Of a stretch of DNA of 64,000 bases, positions 28,314-37,533 are shown piece after piece. The notes below the pieces were generated by a model. The model saw only the letters and a program-made list of their open reading frames with translations, searched no databases and was not told where the DNA came from. The stretch's first letter is position 1. The number at the start of each line of letters is the position of its first letter. The position numbers and the translations under genes were made by a program. Source of the stretch: Desertifilum tharense IPPAS B-1220 (GTDB taxonomy: Bacteria; Cyanobacteriota; Cyanobacteriia; Cyanobacteriales; Desertifilaceae); NCBI RefSeq assembly GCF_001746915.1, contig NZ_MJGC01000047.1:30746-94745 (forward strand). The letters are read 5' to 3'.

Positions 28314-29243
28314 TCATCCTTCAATTGAACCCGTGAGGGCGTCGTCGCGCCATTCTAGGGTGTCTCCCATTTTCTCGCCGGTATGGTAAGCCGCTAGCAG
28401 GACTTCGCTGGTTTTGCCCCAGGCGATCGCGCCCGTGGCATCTAAACCAATGGCTCCTAGATCGCGCTGGCGACGCTGGGCTTCGGTAAAGCTGCGTTCC
28501 ATTGCGGCTCTTAAGGAGAGTCCATCGGTGACGCGCACGACAATCCGAGTGGCGAGGCTTTCGTCGATAATATCTTCGCCGATTCCCGTACAACTGATGG
28601 CAGCCTGTTCGGTGGCGTAGTTGCCTGCGGGCATGGCGGAGTCGCTGACGCGCCCGATGCGTTCAAAACCTTTGCCTCCGGTGGAGGTGCCTGCGGCTAA
28701 TCGACCTTGTTCGTCAAGGGCAACGACGCCAATCGTGCCGCGTCCGGCAGATTCGGCGACGACATTGGCCATTTTACTTCTAAAATCCCGATCGCGCTCG
28801 TCAAGCCATTCTCTGAGGCGCGATTCGATTGTGGGATCGTAGACCGGCATGGCGAGCGATCGCACTAATTCGGCTGCGCCATAATCGGATAAGATGCGGT
28901 CGGCTTCGGTTTGTAAGGCTTTGGCTAAGTTAATGGGATGTTGAATGCGAGAGACATTAATCACGCCGCTGAGGCGCTGGCTGCTGCCATCCATTAGCGA
29001 AGCGCTCATGCGAATTTGACCATCAGACTGCAAAACCGATCCAGTTCCGGCATTAAAGATGGGATCGTCTTCAAGCAACTCGCAGCCGAGAACCACTGCA
29101 TCTAGGGCAGAAGCGCCTGCTGCTAAAAGAGCATAGCTTTTCTCCAGCACGGTATGCAGCGAATGGCGAACCGTTTCAATGCCGCCTTTGCTATTGAGAG
29201 AACTCCCGGCTCCGCCGTGGATAATTAACTTGGGTTGCGCCAT
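28314..29243 (-). CDS. iaaA: isoaspartyl peptidase / L-asparaginase (Ntn hydrolase)
   Basis: A 309-residue plant-type asparaginase precursor that cleaves itself into two chains. The start matches the family (KLIIHGGAGSSLNSKG), and the autocleavage site is visible in GRGTIGVVALDEQGR, where the Thr becomes the nucleophile. The following GTSTGGKGFE and the C-terminal GLDATGAIAWG also fit. It hydrolyses isoaspartyl dipeptides and asparagine in the cytosol, and may release aspartate from cyanophycin-derived beta-Asp-Arg. It converges on uppS with only nine bases between them. Confidence 0.93.
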   Translation of the reverse strand: MAQPKLIIHGGAGSSLNSKGGIETVRHSLHTVLEKSYALLAAGASALDAVVLGCELLEDDPIFNAGTGSVLQSDGQIRMSASLMDGSSQRLSGVINVSRIQHPINLAKALQTEADRILSDYGAAELVRSLAMPVYDPTIESRLREWLDERDRDFRSKMANVVAESAGRGTIGVVALDEQGRLAAGTSTGGKGFERIGRVSDSAMPAGNYATEQAAISCTGIGEDIIDESLATRIVVRVTDGLSLRAAMERSFTEAQRRQRDLGAIGLDATGAIAWGKTSEVLLAAYHTGEKMGDTLEWRDDALTGSIEG

Positions 29244-29314
29244 CTTAGAAATGAATTAGATCGCTGAATTCAGGTTGAAAGGGGGTTGCAGATTGCTAGC
29301 GTCCTCGCTCGCAC

Positions 29315-29455
29315 TTAGCGACGGCGACGGCAGCGTTCTGAGCAATACTTCACATCATCCCAGCAATCTGCCCACTTTTTTCGCCATGTAAAAGGGCGCT
29401 GACAAACCGGACAAATTTTACTGGGAAGATCGGATTTGTGACGAGTTCGTTTCAT
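29315..29455 (-). CDS. DUF2256 family mini-protein
   Basis: A 46-residue basic protein read from the ATG at 29455 to a TAA at 29315: it starts [18 protein letters not shown], has [11 protein letters not shown] in the middle and ends with CSERCRRRR. Two CxxC-like cysteine pairs suggest a small zinc ribbon. The pattern matches DUF2256, a family of unknown function common in cyanobacteria. It is short enough to be missed by length cut-offs. It lies upstream of the asparaginase gene on the same strand. Confidence 0.8.
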   Translation of the reverse strand: MKRTRHKSDLPSKICPVCQRPFTWRKKWADCWDDVKYCSERCRRRR

Positions 29456-29568
29456 CGCAGAGAAAATCTCGATTTTTTTAGCTTGAGCGAACTTCCAAGA
29501 GATAAACTGAAAGACGCCAATTCTATGGTGTCATTTGAATCTTTCTTCAACTTAGGGATCGCTCAGTC

Positions 29569-30366
29569 ATGGATGTCACCGCGCTAGCCCGCATCAAAAT
29601 TATTTTAGTTGAACCAGCCGGGGCTTTAAATGTCGGCGCGATCGCCAGAGTGATGAAAAATCTGGGATTATCGCAGTTAGTCTTGGTCAATCCCCGGTGC
29701 GATCGCGCGTCTGGGGAGGCGCGACAAATGGCCGTTCATGCCGCCGATCTCCTTGAGGCGGCTGAGGTGGTTAACAGCCTGCCAGAGGCGTTAAAGGGCT
29801 GCCAAAGGGCGATCGCGACTACGGCACGAGCGAGAGCCTTAGAGACGCCGCTAGAGGCTCCTCGTTCGACCTTGGGATGGTTATTAGAGGCTCCTTCGGC
29901 GTTAATTTTTGGACGAGAAGACCGGGGACTCACCAATGAGGAATTAAACTATGCTCAACGCTTTGTTCGCATTCCCTCTAGCGAAGCTTATCCGTCTTTA
30001 AATTTGGCTCAATCTGTGGCAATTTGCTGTTACGAACTGTCTCAAAGTGCGAGGGGTGAAGCCTCTGAATCGGCAAATCCTCCGATGAAGAAAAAGTCAA
30101 TATCGTCCCTTGGGGAAACCGCTTCTTTAGAAAACTTAGAAAGATATTATCAACAACTAGAAAGCGTGTTATTAAAAATTGGTTATCTTTATCCTCATAC
30201 GGTCGCGAGTCGCATGGAAAAGTTTCGTCGTCTATACAATCGAACCTATCTAACAGACAATGAGGTGGCAATGTTACGCGGGGTTTTATCTCAAGTAGAA
30301 TGGGCGATCGCCCAACAAGAGCGATCCCCATCGGAGTCTTTCCCGTTTTCCGAAGAAAAATCCTAA
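29569..30366 (+). CDS. trmJ: TrmJ/TrmH-like RNA 2'-O-methyltransferase (SPOUT)
   Basis: A 265-residue SpoU/TrmH-family methyltransferase that adds a methyl group to ribose in tRNA or rRNA. The N-terminal strand-loop IILVEPAGALNVGAIARVMKNLG, LIFGREDRGLT and IPSSEAYPSLNLAQSVAI are the three SPOUT motifs that form the knotted SAM site. TrmJ acts at tRNA position 32. The family is well supported, but TrmJ versus another SPOUT member is not certain. The C-terminal ~80 residues are Ser/Leu-rich and helical. Confidence 0.85.
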   Translation: MDVTALARIKIILVEPAGALNVGAIARVMKNLGLSQLVLVNPRCDRASGEARQMAVHAADLLEAAEVVNSLPEALKGCQRAIATTARARALETPLEAPRSTLGWLLEAPSALIFGREDRGLTNEELNYAQRFVRIPSSEAYPSLNLAQSVAICCYELSQSARGEASESANPPMKKKSISSLGETASLENLERYYQQLESVLLKIGYLYPHTVASRMEKFRRLYNRTYLTDNEVAMLRGVLSQVEWAIAQQERSPSESFPFSEEKS

Positions 30367-30504
30367 AAATTGGCGCTCTTAGGGCATAAATCTGCCGTAA
30401 GGTAGAGCAAGTCACAGCATATAATCGACAAATCCATTAATTCCTACAAAATCCGCCATTTTGTAGAGATATTGTCCAAAATCAACAAGTGGGAGAGGAG
30501 TAAG

Positions 30505-32031
30505 GTGTGGCGCAAAGATCCCCAGTTTCCGCAAAATAGCCCCGTCCAGACATCAATGGCGGAATCCGAAACCAACCGCGATTCGCGACAGCCGCCTCGC
30601 AATTTGGCACCCCGTAAAGCCCAAACGCCGCCTCAACGCGGCCGAATGCCACCTAGACGCATTCAGAAACGTCAAAGAATGACTCTAGCAGGACGGTTTC
30701 TGCAACCCCAACAACCCCCTCGTCGCGCCCCCAAACGCGAGGAAAGACGCCCCCCTAGCGCCAGCGATCCTCGCCGCGCCCCCAAACGCAATCCCCAAAA
30801 TGCCCATCCGCCGCGCCGCCCCGCTCAACCGGGCAATGGAGCGGCTCGCGATCCCCGACAAAGAGCGGGAATGCGTCGCTCTCGCCCCCCGGAACGCAAG
30901 CCTTTGTCCCCTTTTATGTATGGGACGCGGTTATTGATTTTGGGCGTGGGGATTGGGGCGATCGCCGGAACTTGGCTTTCGGTCTTAGATCCCGCCGGTC
31001 GGGATTTGGCGTTGCAGCGTTCTGCCGCTAACTCCGCCCCGGTGGTGCAAACTCAAGCCGCCGATACCAGTCACAGTTTGGCTCAAAATTCGTGGACCTT
31101 AGCGCAATTTGGCGGTACAAACTTGAGCGGCTTCGCGCTGAAATCTGAGTTGAAACCGCTGAAAAATTCCCTAGGCGCGATCGCCCAACAATATGCAAAT
31201 TTGTCTCCCGGTATTTTCCTGATCGATCTCGATACGGGTGCCTACGTCGATCTCAACGGCACGCAGACTTATGCAGCAGCGAGTACCATTAAACTCCCGA
31301 TCCTGGTTGCCTTTTTCCAAGATGTGGATGCTGGCAAAATCCGCCTAGAGGAAATGCTGGTCATGAAACCCGAACATATTGCCACGGGTGCTGGCGATTT
31401 GCAGTATCAACCGGCGGGAACCCAATACAGCGCCTTAGATGTTGCCACTAAGATGATGACGATCAGCGATAACACGGCGACTAATATGCTGATCGAGCGT
31501 TTGGGTGGTGCCGAAGCCCTCAACCAACGCTTCCGCAGTTGGGGATTAAAAATCACTGCCTTGAATAATCCGCTCCCGGATATTGAGGGGACAAACCTCA
31601 CCAGTCCTCAAGAGCTAGCACAAATTATGGCAATTGTCAATCGAGGGGATTGGGTACAAGGGCGATCGCGCGATCGCATTCTCGATATCATGGGACGAAC
31701 CGAAACCGCTCCGTTACTCAAAAGCGGTCTAGGGCCAGGGGCCAGACTTGCTAACAAAACGGGCACCCTCGGCGTGTTGCTGGCCGATATGGGTTTAGTC
31801 GATACCCCGACTGGAAAACATTATGCGATCGCCGTTATGGTTAAACGAGAATTTGGCGACCCCACCGCAGAAGAACTCATTTACCAGGTTTCTCGCGCCG
31901 CTTATCAGCACTTTAGCGTTCCCTCTGCCACCCCTCCTACTCCCATCCTCGAACAAGCGCCCCTTCCCTCCCCCAACCGTCCAGAAGGTTTACCCGTAGA
32001 ACCCGCAGAAGCCACCGCCAATCGACGTTAA
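30505..32031 (+). CDS. membrane-anchored serine hydrolase (class A beta-lactamase/PBP-like)
   Basis: From a GTG at 30505 (preceded by GGAGAGGAG) the protein has about 508 residues. A TTG at 30472 and an ATG at 30556 are alternatives; the ATG has no ribosome-binding site. Residues 1-135 are Arg/Pro-rich and cytosolic, followed by a transmembrane helix (FMYGTRLLILGVGIGAIAGTW). The catalytic domain carries the three signature motifs: STIK (serine near residue 260), SDN (near 321) and KTG (near 418). This could be a D,D-peptidase-like or beta-lactamase-like enzyme acting on peptidoglycan in the periplasm. The C-terminal tail is Pro-rich. Confidence 0.87.
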   Translation: MWRKDPQFPQNSPVQTSMAESETNRDSRQPPRNLAPRKAQTPPQRGRMPPRRIQKRQRMTLAGRFLQPQQPPRRAPKREERRPPSASDPRRAPKRNPQNAHPPRRPAQPGNGAARDPRQRAGMRRSRPPERKPLSPFMYGTRLLILGVGIGAIAGTWLSVLDPAGRDLALQRSAANSAPVVQTQAADTSHSLAQNSWTLAQFGGTNLSGFALKSELKPLKNSLGAIAQQYANLSPGIFLIDLDTGAYVDLNGTQTYAAASTIKLPILVAFFQDVDAGKIRLEEMLVMKPEHIATGAGDLQYQPAGTQYSALDVATKMMTISDNTATNMLIERLGGAEALNQRFRSWGLKITALNNPLPDIEGTNLTSPQELAQIMAIVNRGDWVQGRSRDRILDIMGRTETAPLLKSGLGPGARLANKTGTLGVLLADMGLVDTPTGKHYAIAVMVKREFGDPTAEELIYQVSRAAYQHFSVPSATPPTPILEQAPLPSPNRPEGLPVEPAEATANRR

Positions 32032-32035
32032 ACCC

Positions 32036-32509
32036 ATGTTCCGCAAACTTTGGCAATGGATTAAGCAGTGGTGGGGACGACTATTGGGTCGTTCCCCGCA
32101 ACCTTCTCCTTCAGAGGATGCCTCCACCTCCAGAACCACCCGCACCTGCACCGACTCGGAATGCGAATCCTTATTTCTGCAACTCCTAGAAGGTGTCAGC
32201 CAAGGCTGGGGTCGCGGTAGAATTCAAGGCTACTTCATCGCTAAAAATCTAGAAGAGTCTCAATTTGTCGAATGGTTGCAGCGCTTTGGCGCGCCTCTAC
32301 TAGAGAATCCCACCCACCATGTAGAGTTAGCTCAACGCCTGGTGCGCTTTAGCGAAGAAACCACCACAGTCTCCACTATGCAAGCTCTTTCTGCCCTTGC
32401 AGGAGACATCGGTCGCCGTATCTTGACCCAAGTTCCTCCCCCTCCACCTCCCTCCCCCGATGACCCCACCTTTTGGGATGAGGTTATTGATGCCCAATTT
32501 CACCAATAG
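32036..32509 (+). CDS. small conserved protein of unknown function
   Basis: A 157-residue protein four bases after the serine hydrolase, so the two form an operon. It starts MFRKLWQWIKQWWGRLLG, an amphipathic basic/aromatic segment that could bind a membrane, followed by a Ser-rich linker. Residues ~40-130 are helical (LFLQLLEGVSQGWGRGRIQGYF) and end in a Pro run and an acidic tail (DDPTFWDEVIDAQF). I do not recognise a named domain. Its pairing with a cell-envelope hydrolase suggests an envelope or regulatory role, which is inference. Confidence 0.7.
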   Translation: MFRKLWQWIKQWWGRLLGRSPQPSPSEDASTSRTTRTCTDSECESLFLQLLEGVSQGWGRGRIQGYFIAKNLEESQFVEWLQRFGAPLLENPTHHVELAQRLVRFSEETTTVSTMQALSALAGDIGRRILTQVPPPPPPSPDDPTFWDEVIDAQFHQ

Positions 32510-32582
32510 CGCGGAGTTGAGGAGGTTAATAGATCGCGATCGCCAAAGCAGTTAGAACCGCTATGAGTACCCGTGAATAACG

Positions 32583-33158
32583 TTAATAAACAGATAGATT
32601 CAAGCTAAATCCCTGCAATACATTTTCACCTGATAATTCTGTAGGAAGATTTCGCACTTCCACCTCTTCGCCTGGGCGATAAATTTCTACTTGTTGTTGT
32701 TGGGGGTTAATCAACCATCCCAATCGCACCCCGGCATCCATATATTCTCGCATTTTGGAACGCAACGTTTGCAAATCATCTGTTGCTGACCTTAATTCGA
32801 TGACAAAATCGGGTGCAATCGGAGGGAATTTGCGTCTTTGTTCGGGGGTGAGTGCTGAGTAGCGTTCCCTTTGAATCCAAGCCGCATCGGGGGAACGATC
32901 GGCACCATTGGGTAACTTAAATACAGTAGAGGAACTAAAGGTATAACCGAGGTTAGTTTGTCGATTCCAGATGACTAAATCAGCAATCAGGTCAGCTTCT
33001 CGACTTCCACTATCACCTCCTACGGGTGGCATAACAATTAATTCTCCTCTGGTTGTACGTTCAAAGCTTAAATCGCGGTTATTTTGACATAACTGATAAA
33101 ACTGTTCGTCTGTCAGGTGAACGGTATCTAAATTTAATATCAAAGGACTTGTAACCAT
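32583..33158 (-). CDS. Uma2-family (DUF820) putative endonuclease
   Basis: A 191-residue Uma2 protein of standard length with no coiled-coil tail. The family motifs are visible as SPDAAWIQRERYSAL, PDFVIELRSATDDLQTLRSK and LGWLINPQQQQVEIYRPG. The nuclease fold is a family inference. It differs clearly from the other three Uma2 genes in the window, which carry C-terminal helical tails. Confidence 0.9.
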   Translation of the reverse strand: MVTSPLILNLDTVHLTDEQFYQLCQNNRDLSFERTTRGELIVMPPVGGDSGSREADLIADLVIWNRQTNLGYTFSSSTVFKLPNGADRSPDAAWIQRERYSALTPEQRRKFPPIAPDFVIELRSATDDLQTLRSKMREYMDAGVRLGWLINPQQQQVEIYRPGEEVEVRNLPTELSGENVLQGFSLNLSVY

Positions 33159-33298
33159 ACAGCTAGCCTGAATCGTGGTGGGCTACTCTTTACTTGCCAA
33201 TATAATTATAATGTGCTAGGAGAATGGCGGGAGAGTGAAAAAGAGGAGCGAATTTCTGGATAGGCGATCGCAATTTCAACGCTTGGATAAGTGAAGAA

Positions 33299-33324
33299 AG
33301 CCCTAGTAGAAACCTACCAGGGCT
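33299..33324 (-). terminator. hairpin downstream of ppsA
   Basis: Arms AGCCCT and AGGGCT enclose an inner GTAG/CTAC stem. It is 45 bases past the ppsA stop. The T-run on the minus strand is weak (TTTCTTC), so termination is likely but not certain. Confidence 0.6.
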
Positions 33325-33369
33325 GTTATCGAGAAGGATGAATTCAACGCTCATCCTAAACTTGAGACA

Positions 33370-35868
33370 CTATTGGAGATTTTCCACCTTGGCGATATCC
33401 AACAACGTCTTAATCACTGAATCCGGGTTCAAACTAATTGAATCAATCCCCAACTCAACTAAGAACCGAGCAAATTCAGGATAATCGCTGGGTGCTTGGC
33501 CGCAAATCCCAATCTTGCGATTCCGGCGTTTGGCTGTTTCAATCACCATCCGCACCATTTGCTTAACCGCTTCATTGCGTTCGTCAAAGATATGCGCCAC
33601 CAGAGACGAATCGCGGTCTAAACCTAACGTTAGCTGCGTTAAGTCATTAGAACCAATCGAGAAACCGTCAAACACATCGCTAAATTGATCCGCCAGAATC
33701 ACGTTACTGGGAATTTCGCACATGACGTAAACTTCCAGACCATTTTCGCCGCGTTTGAGGCCATTTTGTTCCATCACCTCCAACACCTTGCGGCCTTCTT
33801 CTGGCGTGCGACAGAAGGGAATCATCGGGATAACGTTCGTTAATCCCATCTCATCGCGTACCCGTTTCAGCGCCTTGCATTCCAACCCATAGGCGGCGGC
33901 ATACTTCGGATCGTAATAGCGCGAGGCACCCCGCCAGCCAATCATCGGGTTTTCTTCTTTCGGTTCAAACTGACGACCGCCGAGGAGGTTGGCGTATTCA
34001 TTACTCTTGAAGTCCGACATCCGCACCACCACCGGGTTTGGATAGAACGCTGCCGCAATCATCCCAATTCCATGCGCCAGTTTATCCACGAAGAAATCAG
34101 GTTTGTGGGGATACAAAGCCGTCAGTTGGGCAATTTCTTTCTGAACCGATTTATCTTCAAGTTGGTCAAAGTGAATCAACGCTAACGGGTGCGCTTTAAT
34201 GTGGTTGGCGATAATAAACTCAAACCGGGCCAAACCTACACCATCGCAAGGCATGGAAGCCAGACCAAAGGCTTCTTCTGGGTTGCCAACGTTCATTAAA
34301 ATCTTGGTGCGCGTCTGTGGCAAGTTATCGAGTTGGGTTTCTTGCACTTCAAAGGGAACCAAACCTTGATAAACCTTGCCTTCTTCCCCTTCCGAACAGC
34401 ACACAGTTACTTCCTGTCCGGTGACGATATCGGTGGTGGCGCTACCGCAACCGACAATAGCAGGAATTCCCATTTCACGAGCAATAATAGCGGCGTGACA
34501 AGTGCGTCCTCCTTGGTTGGTGACAATGGCACTTGCTTTCTTCATGATGGGTTCCCAGTCGGGGTCTGTCTTGTTGGTGACAAGCACTTCACCCGCTTTG
34601 AAGTCATCAATGCGGTGAACGTCGAGGATGACTCGCGCTTTCCCTTGACCAATCATTTCACCCACGGCGCGACCCCGTGCAACGACATCGCCTGTTCCTT
34701 GGAGTTTGTAGCTTCTCAGGATGTTAGCGGATTTTTGCGATTGGACGGTTTCGGGACGCGCTTGGACGATGAATAATTCGCCGGTTAGACCATCTTTGGC
34801 CCATTCAATGTCCATCGGGGTATATTGGCCGCGAACATTGCTGTAGTGGTCTTCAATGATGCAGGCCCATTTCGCCAGTTGCAGGACTTCATCATCGGTG
34901 ACGGCAAATTTACCGCGTTCGCTTTCAGTAACGGAGACGTTCTTCGTTAGTTTGGTGCCACCCAGGTCATAGACCATTTTAATTTCTTTGCTACCCAGGC
35001 GTTTTTCTAAAATCGGGCGGTAGCCTTCTTTGAGGGTGGGTTTAAATACGAAGAATTCATCGGGGTTGACGGCCCCTTGAACGACGTTTTCTCCTAAGCC
35101 GTAAGCGGCGGTAATTAAGGCGGCGTTTTTGAATCCAGTTTCAGTATCGATGGAGAACATAACGCCGGAGGAGGCGAGGTCGGAACGCACCATTTTTTGG
35201 ACGCCGACGGAGAGTGCAACTTCAAAGTGATCGAATCCTTTGATGGTGCGATAGGAGATGGCGCGGTCTGTAAATAGGGAGGCGAAGCAACGGTGACAGG
35301 ATTCGAGAACGCCTTTAACGCCGTGTACGTTGAGGTAGGTTTCTTGTTGTCCGGCAAAGCTGGCGTCGGGGAGGTCTTCGGCGGTGGCGCTAGAACGAAC
35401 GGCTACGTCTGTGTCTTGGCTGTAGTCTTCGCATTGTTGTTGATAGTCGGGGCCGAAGCGGGTGCAAAATTGCGGATCGTAGCCGTAGCGTTCGCAGAGT
35501 TTCTTATAGGCTGAGGCGATCGCACTTTGCAATTCTTCGGGAAATGGCGTGTTGAGAACTAAGGCCCTGGCTTGTTTGCCTCGTTCTCTTAAGTTCAGGA
35601 CATCTTCTACGTCTAAATCAGAGAATAACTGGCGTAGTTTTTCTTCTAAGCCTGCTTTTTTCACAAAGTAGCGATAGGCGTAAGCTGTCGTTGCAAAACC
35701 CGTAGGAACACTGACGCCTTGGGGGGTTAGTTGTTGGATCATTTCGCCGAGGGAGGCATTTTTTCCGCCAACTAAAGGAATATCTGCAATTCCAACTTCT
35801 TCAAACCAAAGGACAAACGCTTGTTCTTTTGAACCGGATGATTGTTTTTCTTGAGCTGCTTGAATCAT
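33370..35868 (-). CDS. ppsA: phosphoenolpyruvate synthase
   Basis: An 832-residue pyruvate, water dikinase: it makes phosphoenolpyruvate and AMP from pyruvate and ATP. Domains in order: N-terminal ATP-grasp with VPTGFATTAYAYR and VAVRSSATAEDLPDASFAGQQE; the swivelling domain with the phospho-histidine in GGRTCHAAIIAREMG; and the C-terminal PEP/pyruvate TIM barrel with CEIPSNVILADQF and GICGQAPSDYPEFA. The length matches the family. The ATG at 35868 follows an AGGGAT-type site. A gluconeogenic role is expected in a phototroph. Confidence 0.97.
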   Translation of the reverse strand: MIQAAQEKQSSGSKEQAFVLWFEEVGIADIPLVGGKNASLGEMIQQLTPQGVSVPTGFATTAYAYRYFVKKAGLEEKLRQLFSDLDVEDVLNLRERGKQARALVLNTPFPEELQSAIASAYKKLCERYGYDPQFCTRFGPDYQQQCEDYSQDTDVAVRSSATAEDLPDASFAGQQETYLNVHGVKGVLESCHRCFASLFTDRAISYRTIKGFDHFEVALSVGVQKMVRSDLASSGVMFSIDTETGFKNAALITAAYGLGENVVQGAVNPDEFFVFKPTLKEGYRPILEKRLGSKEIKMVYDLGGTKLTKNVSVTESERGKFAVTDDEVLQLAKWACIIEDHYSNVRGQYTPMDIEWAKDGLTGELFIVQARPETVQSQKSANILRSYKLQGTGDVVARGRAVGEMIGQGKARVILDVHRIDDFKAGEVLVTNKTDPDWEPIMKKASAIVTNQGGRTCHAAIIAREMGIPAIVGCGSATTDIVTGQEVTVCCSEGEEGKVYQGLVPFEVQETQLDNLPQTRTKILMNVGNPEEAFGLASMPCDGVGLARFEFIIANHIKAHPLALIHFDQLEDKSVQKEIAQLTALYPHKPDFFVDKLAHGIGMIAAAFYPNPVVVRMSDFKSNEYANLLGGRQFEPKEENPMIGWRGASRYYDPKYAAAYGLECKALKRVRDEMGLTNVIPMIPFCRTPEEGRKVLEVMEQNGLKRGENGLEVYVMCEIPSNVILADQFSDVFDGFSIGSNDLTQLTLGLDRDSSLVAHIFDERNEAVKQMVRMVIETAKRRNRKIGICGQAPSDYPEFARFLVELGIDSISLNPDSVIKTLLDIAKVENLQ

Positions 35869-36292
35869 GGTTTTTTATCCCTCTCGATCCATCCCTATAT
35901 TATCAGCCTTATTTGCAGGTTATTCTCTCCTTAAAAATCTGTATTGATCGAGCTATTTTTTCTACTTAAGCGTTGTTTTAGTTTAAGTTTATTCAATGGA
36001 AAATTGTCACTAAAAAACCTGAATTTAAGCTTTTGTGGTAAAATAAACCCCGAATATTGCTACCTTGTTGGCAAGTGCCTTTTAGATGAAAAAATAGTAA
36101 AAAATGCTTTGTTTATCTTTGGGGAGCAGATTATTGAGGTATAATTGACAAATTATGCTTCGTCTTTTTTGAGGTTACAAAAGTTAAGCCAGCTTTCATC
36201 AAAATTGGCTAAAACCTTAATATATTAAGAAGCAAAAACTTTTATATTGAAATGTATTAAAGGCTTGTCCTTGTCTAGGAAAGGTGGTAAAA
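35869..36292. other. AT-rich intergenic region
   Basis: About 420 bases between ppsA and a divergent PARG-like gene. It is distinctly AT-rich. A 66-codon frame at 35944-36144 has no good ribosome-binding site and a biased composition, so I do not call it. It probably holds the two divergent promoters; no specific operator was recognised. Confidence 0.5.
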
Positions 36293-37282
36293 GTGCGCGA
36301 ACTTTTAGACAACTTAATTTGTCGCCACGCTTTTAATACTCAAGAGCTTGTAGAAACCTATCCGCCAAAGCTATATCATCCCAATAAACGAGTCATTTAC
36401 GATATTGCTTGTCCTCCGGGTTCGGTTCATCGGGGAACGTTATGCTTTTCCCGGTGGCGAGGGATGAAGTTACCCGAAGGTCTTCCGGCTTCTGGAGAAA
36501 CCGTTTTAGAGGAATATTCCGGCTATTTTGAATACGAACCTTCCCCTGACAGTCAGGAGATGGAATGGTATCTCAATTTTGCCGATCTCGATCTATTCTA
36601 TGCCTATGGCAGTCCCTTATTTGCTCAGGATGAAATGCAAGTAGCGGAACATCCGGCGCTGGCTTCCTTGCGGGAGGCGTTGCTGGCGAATGAGATTAAC
36701 CTGTTCACGGCAGAAAAAGGGGGGCCTACGCCTGTTTTGGTGCGGGGAGTAGAACGACGATGCGAGATCGCAACTAACCCCGATGCCTCGCAACAGCGAC
36801 CTTTTGGCTTATATGGGAATCACTTTGCAGGCGCGACAACAGAGGCGATCGCGCTAGCCACAAAACCCCTAAATCCACCTACAATCACCAATATCCTAGC
36901 CATATCAGCGCCTTCATGCCGTTCGGGTTCCTACACGCAAAAGCAAATTGAGCATATTCTCACCACCGCCTTTACTGGCTTCACGGCGGCTCGGTTAGAC
37001 TCAGAGGCTCCTCTGGTCGCCATCCACACGGGTTTCTGGGGATGCGGCGCTTTTGGAGGAAATCGCGTTTTAATGGCACTCTTGCAGCTACTAGCGGCAC
37101 ATCTGGCGCAAGTCAACCGTCTTATCTTCCATACGAGCGATCGCAGTGGCTCCGAAGCCTTGGCAACCGCACAAGACCTTTTCTACAATGCGATCGCACC
37201 TAACTCTAGTCTTTCAGTTTCAGACTTGATAACCCAAATTCACGCAATGGATTTTCAATGGGGGGTTAGCGATGGGAATTAG
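36293..37282 (+). CDS. diverged poly(ADP-ribose) glycohydrolase (PARG)-like protein
   Basis: About 329 residues from a GTG at 36293, preceded by AGGAAAGG; a GTG at 36284 is an alternative. The C-terminal third matches the PARG core: IEHILTTAFTGF, then HTGFWGCGAFGGNRVLMALL, which corresponds to the PARG ATGNWGCGAFGGD signature, then IFHTSD. Upstream, LNFADLDLFYAYGSPLFAQDEMQ aligns with the PARG catalytic stretch FAN..GGG..QEE: the triple glycine is degraded to AYG and QEE is QDE, so the second acidic residue is kept. It may bind or hydrolyse ADP-ribose, or be a non-catalytic reader. This is my alignment by eye. Confidence 0.65.
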   Translation: MRELLDNLICRHAFNTQELVETYPPKLYHPNKRVIYDIACPPGSVHRGTLCFSRWRGMKLPEGLPASGETVLEEYSGYFEYEPSPDSQEMEWYLNFADLDLFYAYGSPLFAQDEMQVAEHPALASLREALLANEINLFTAEKGGPTPVLVRGVERRCEIATNPDASQQRPFGLYGNHFAGATTEAIALATKPLNPPTITNILAISAPSCRSGSYTQKQIEHILTTAFTGFTAARLDSEAPLVAIHTGFWGCGAFGGNRVLMALLQLLAAHLAQVNRLIFHTSDRSGSEALATAQDLFYNAIAPNSSLSVSDLITQIHAMDFQWGVSDGN

Positions 37283-37348
37283 AGATTGTAGAAACTGGGG
37301 ATAGAATAAGCCAAAGCTAGGAATTCCTCGATCCAGAAGACAGGGTGC

Positions 37349-37427
37349 CAGAAACCAGGTTTCTTGCCAATTGCTCAAGCTAAACCCCTTAATTTTTCGT
37401 TGAGAAACCCGGTTTCTCAGGTCTTAC
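37349..37427. repeat. palindromic dispersed element, short copy
   Basis: Bounded by two inverted-repeat palindromes, AGAAACCAGGTTTCT (37350-37364) and TGAGAAACCCGGTTTCTCA (37401-37419), ending in CAGGTCTTA. A longer relative with the same ends occurs at 54980-55159. It lies between the PARG-like gene and xisH. Confidence 0.7.
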
Positions 37428-37533
37428 TTAGGATAGTGCAAGATCTGAGTAGAACCAACTCAGTGAGATATTGCTCTCCATTCTTCCGAGGATCGGCTTA
37501 CGATCGTTAGTATGTTGGGTTCTATTGCCATTC

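Noticed and set aside
35944..36144. 66-codon frame in the AT-rich gap
   Set aside because: No ribosome-binding site, biased Phe/Leu/Lys composition and no recognisable family.
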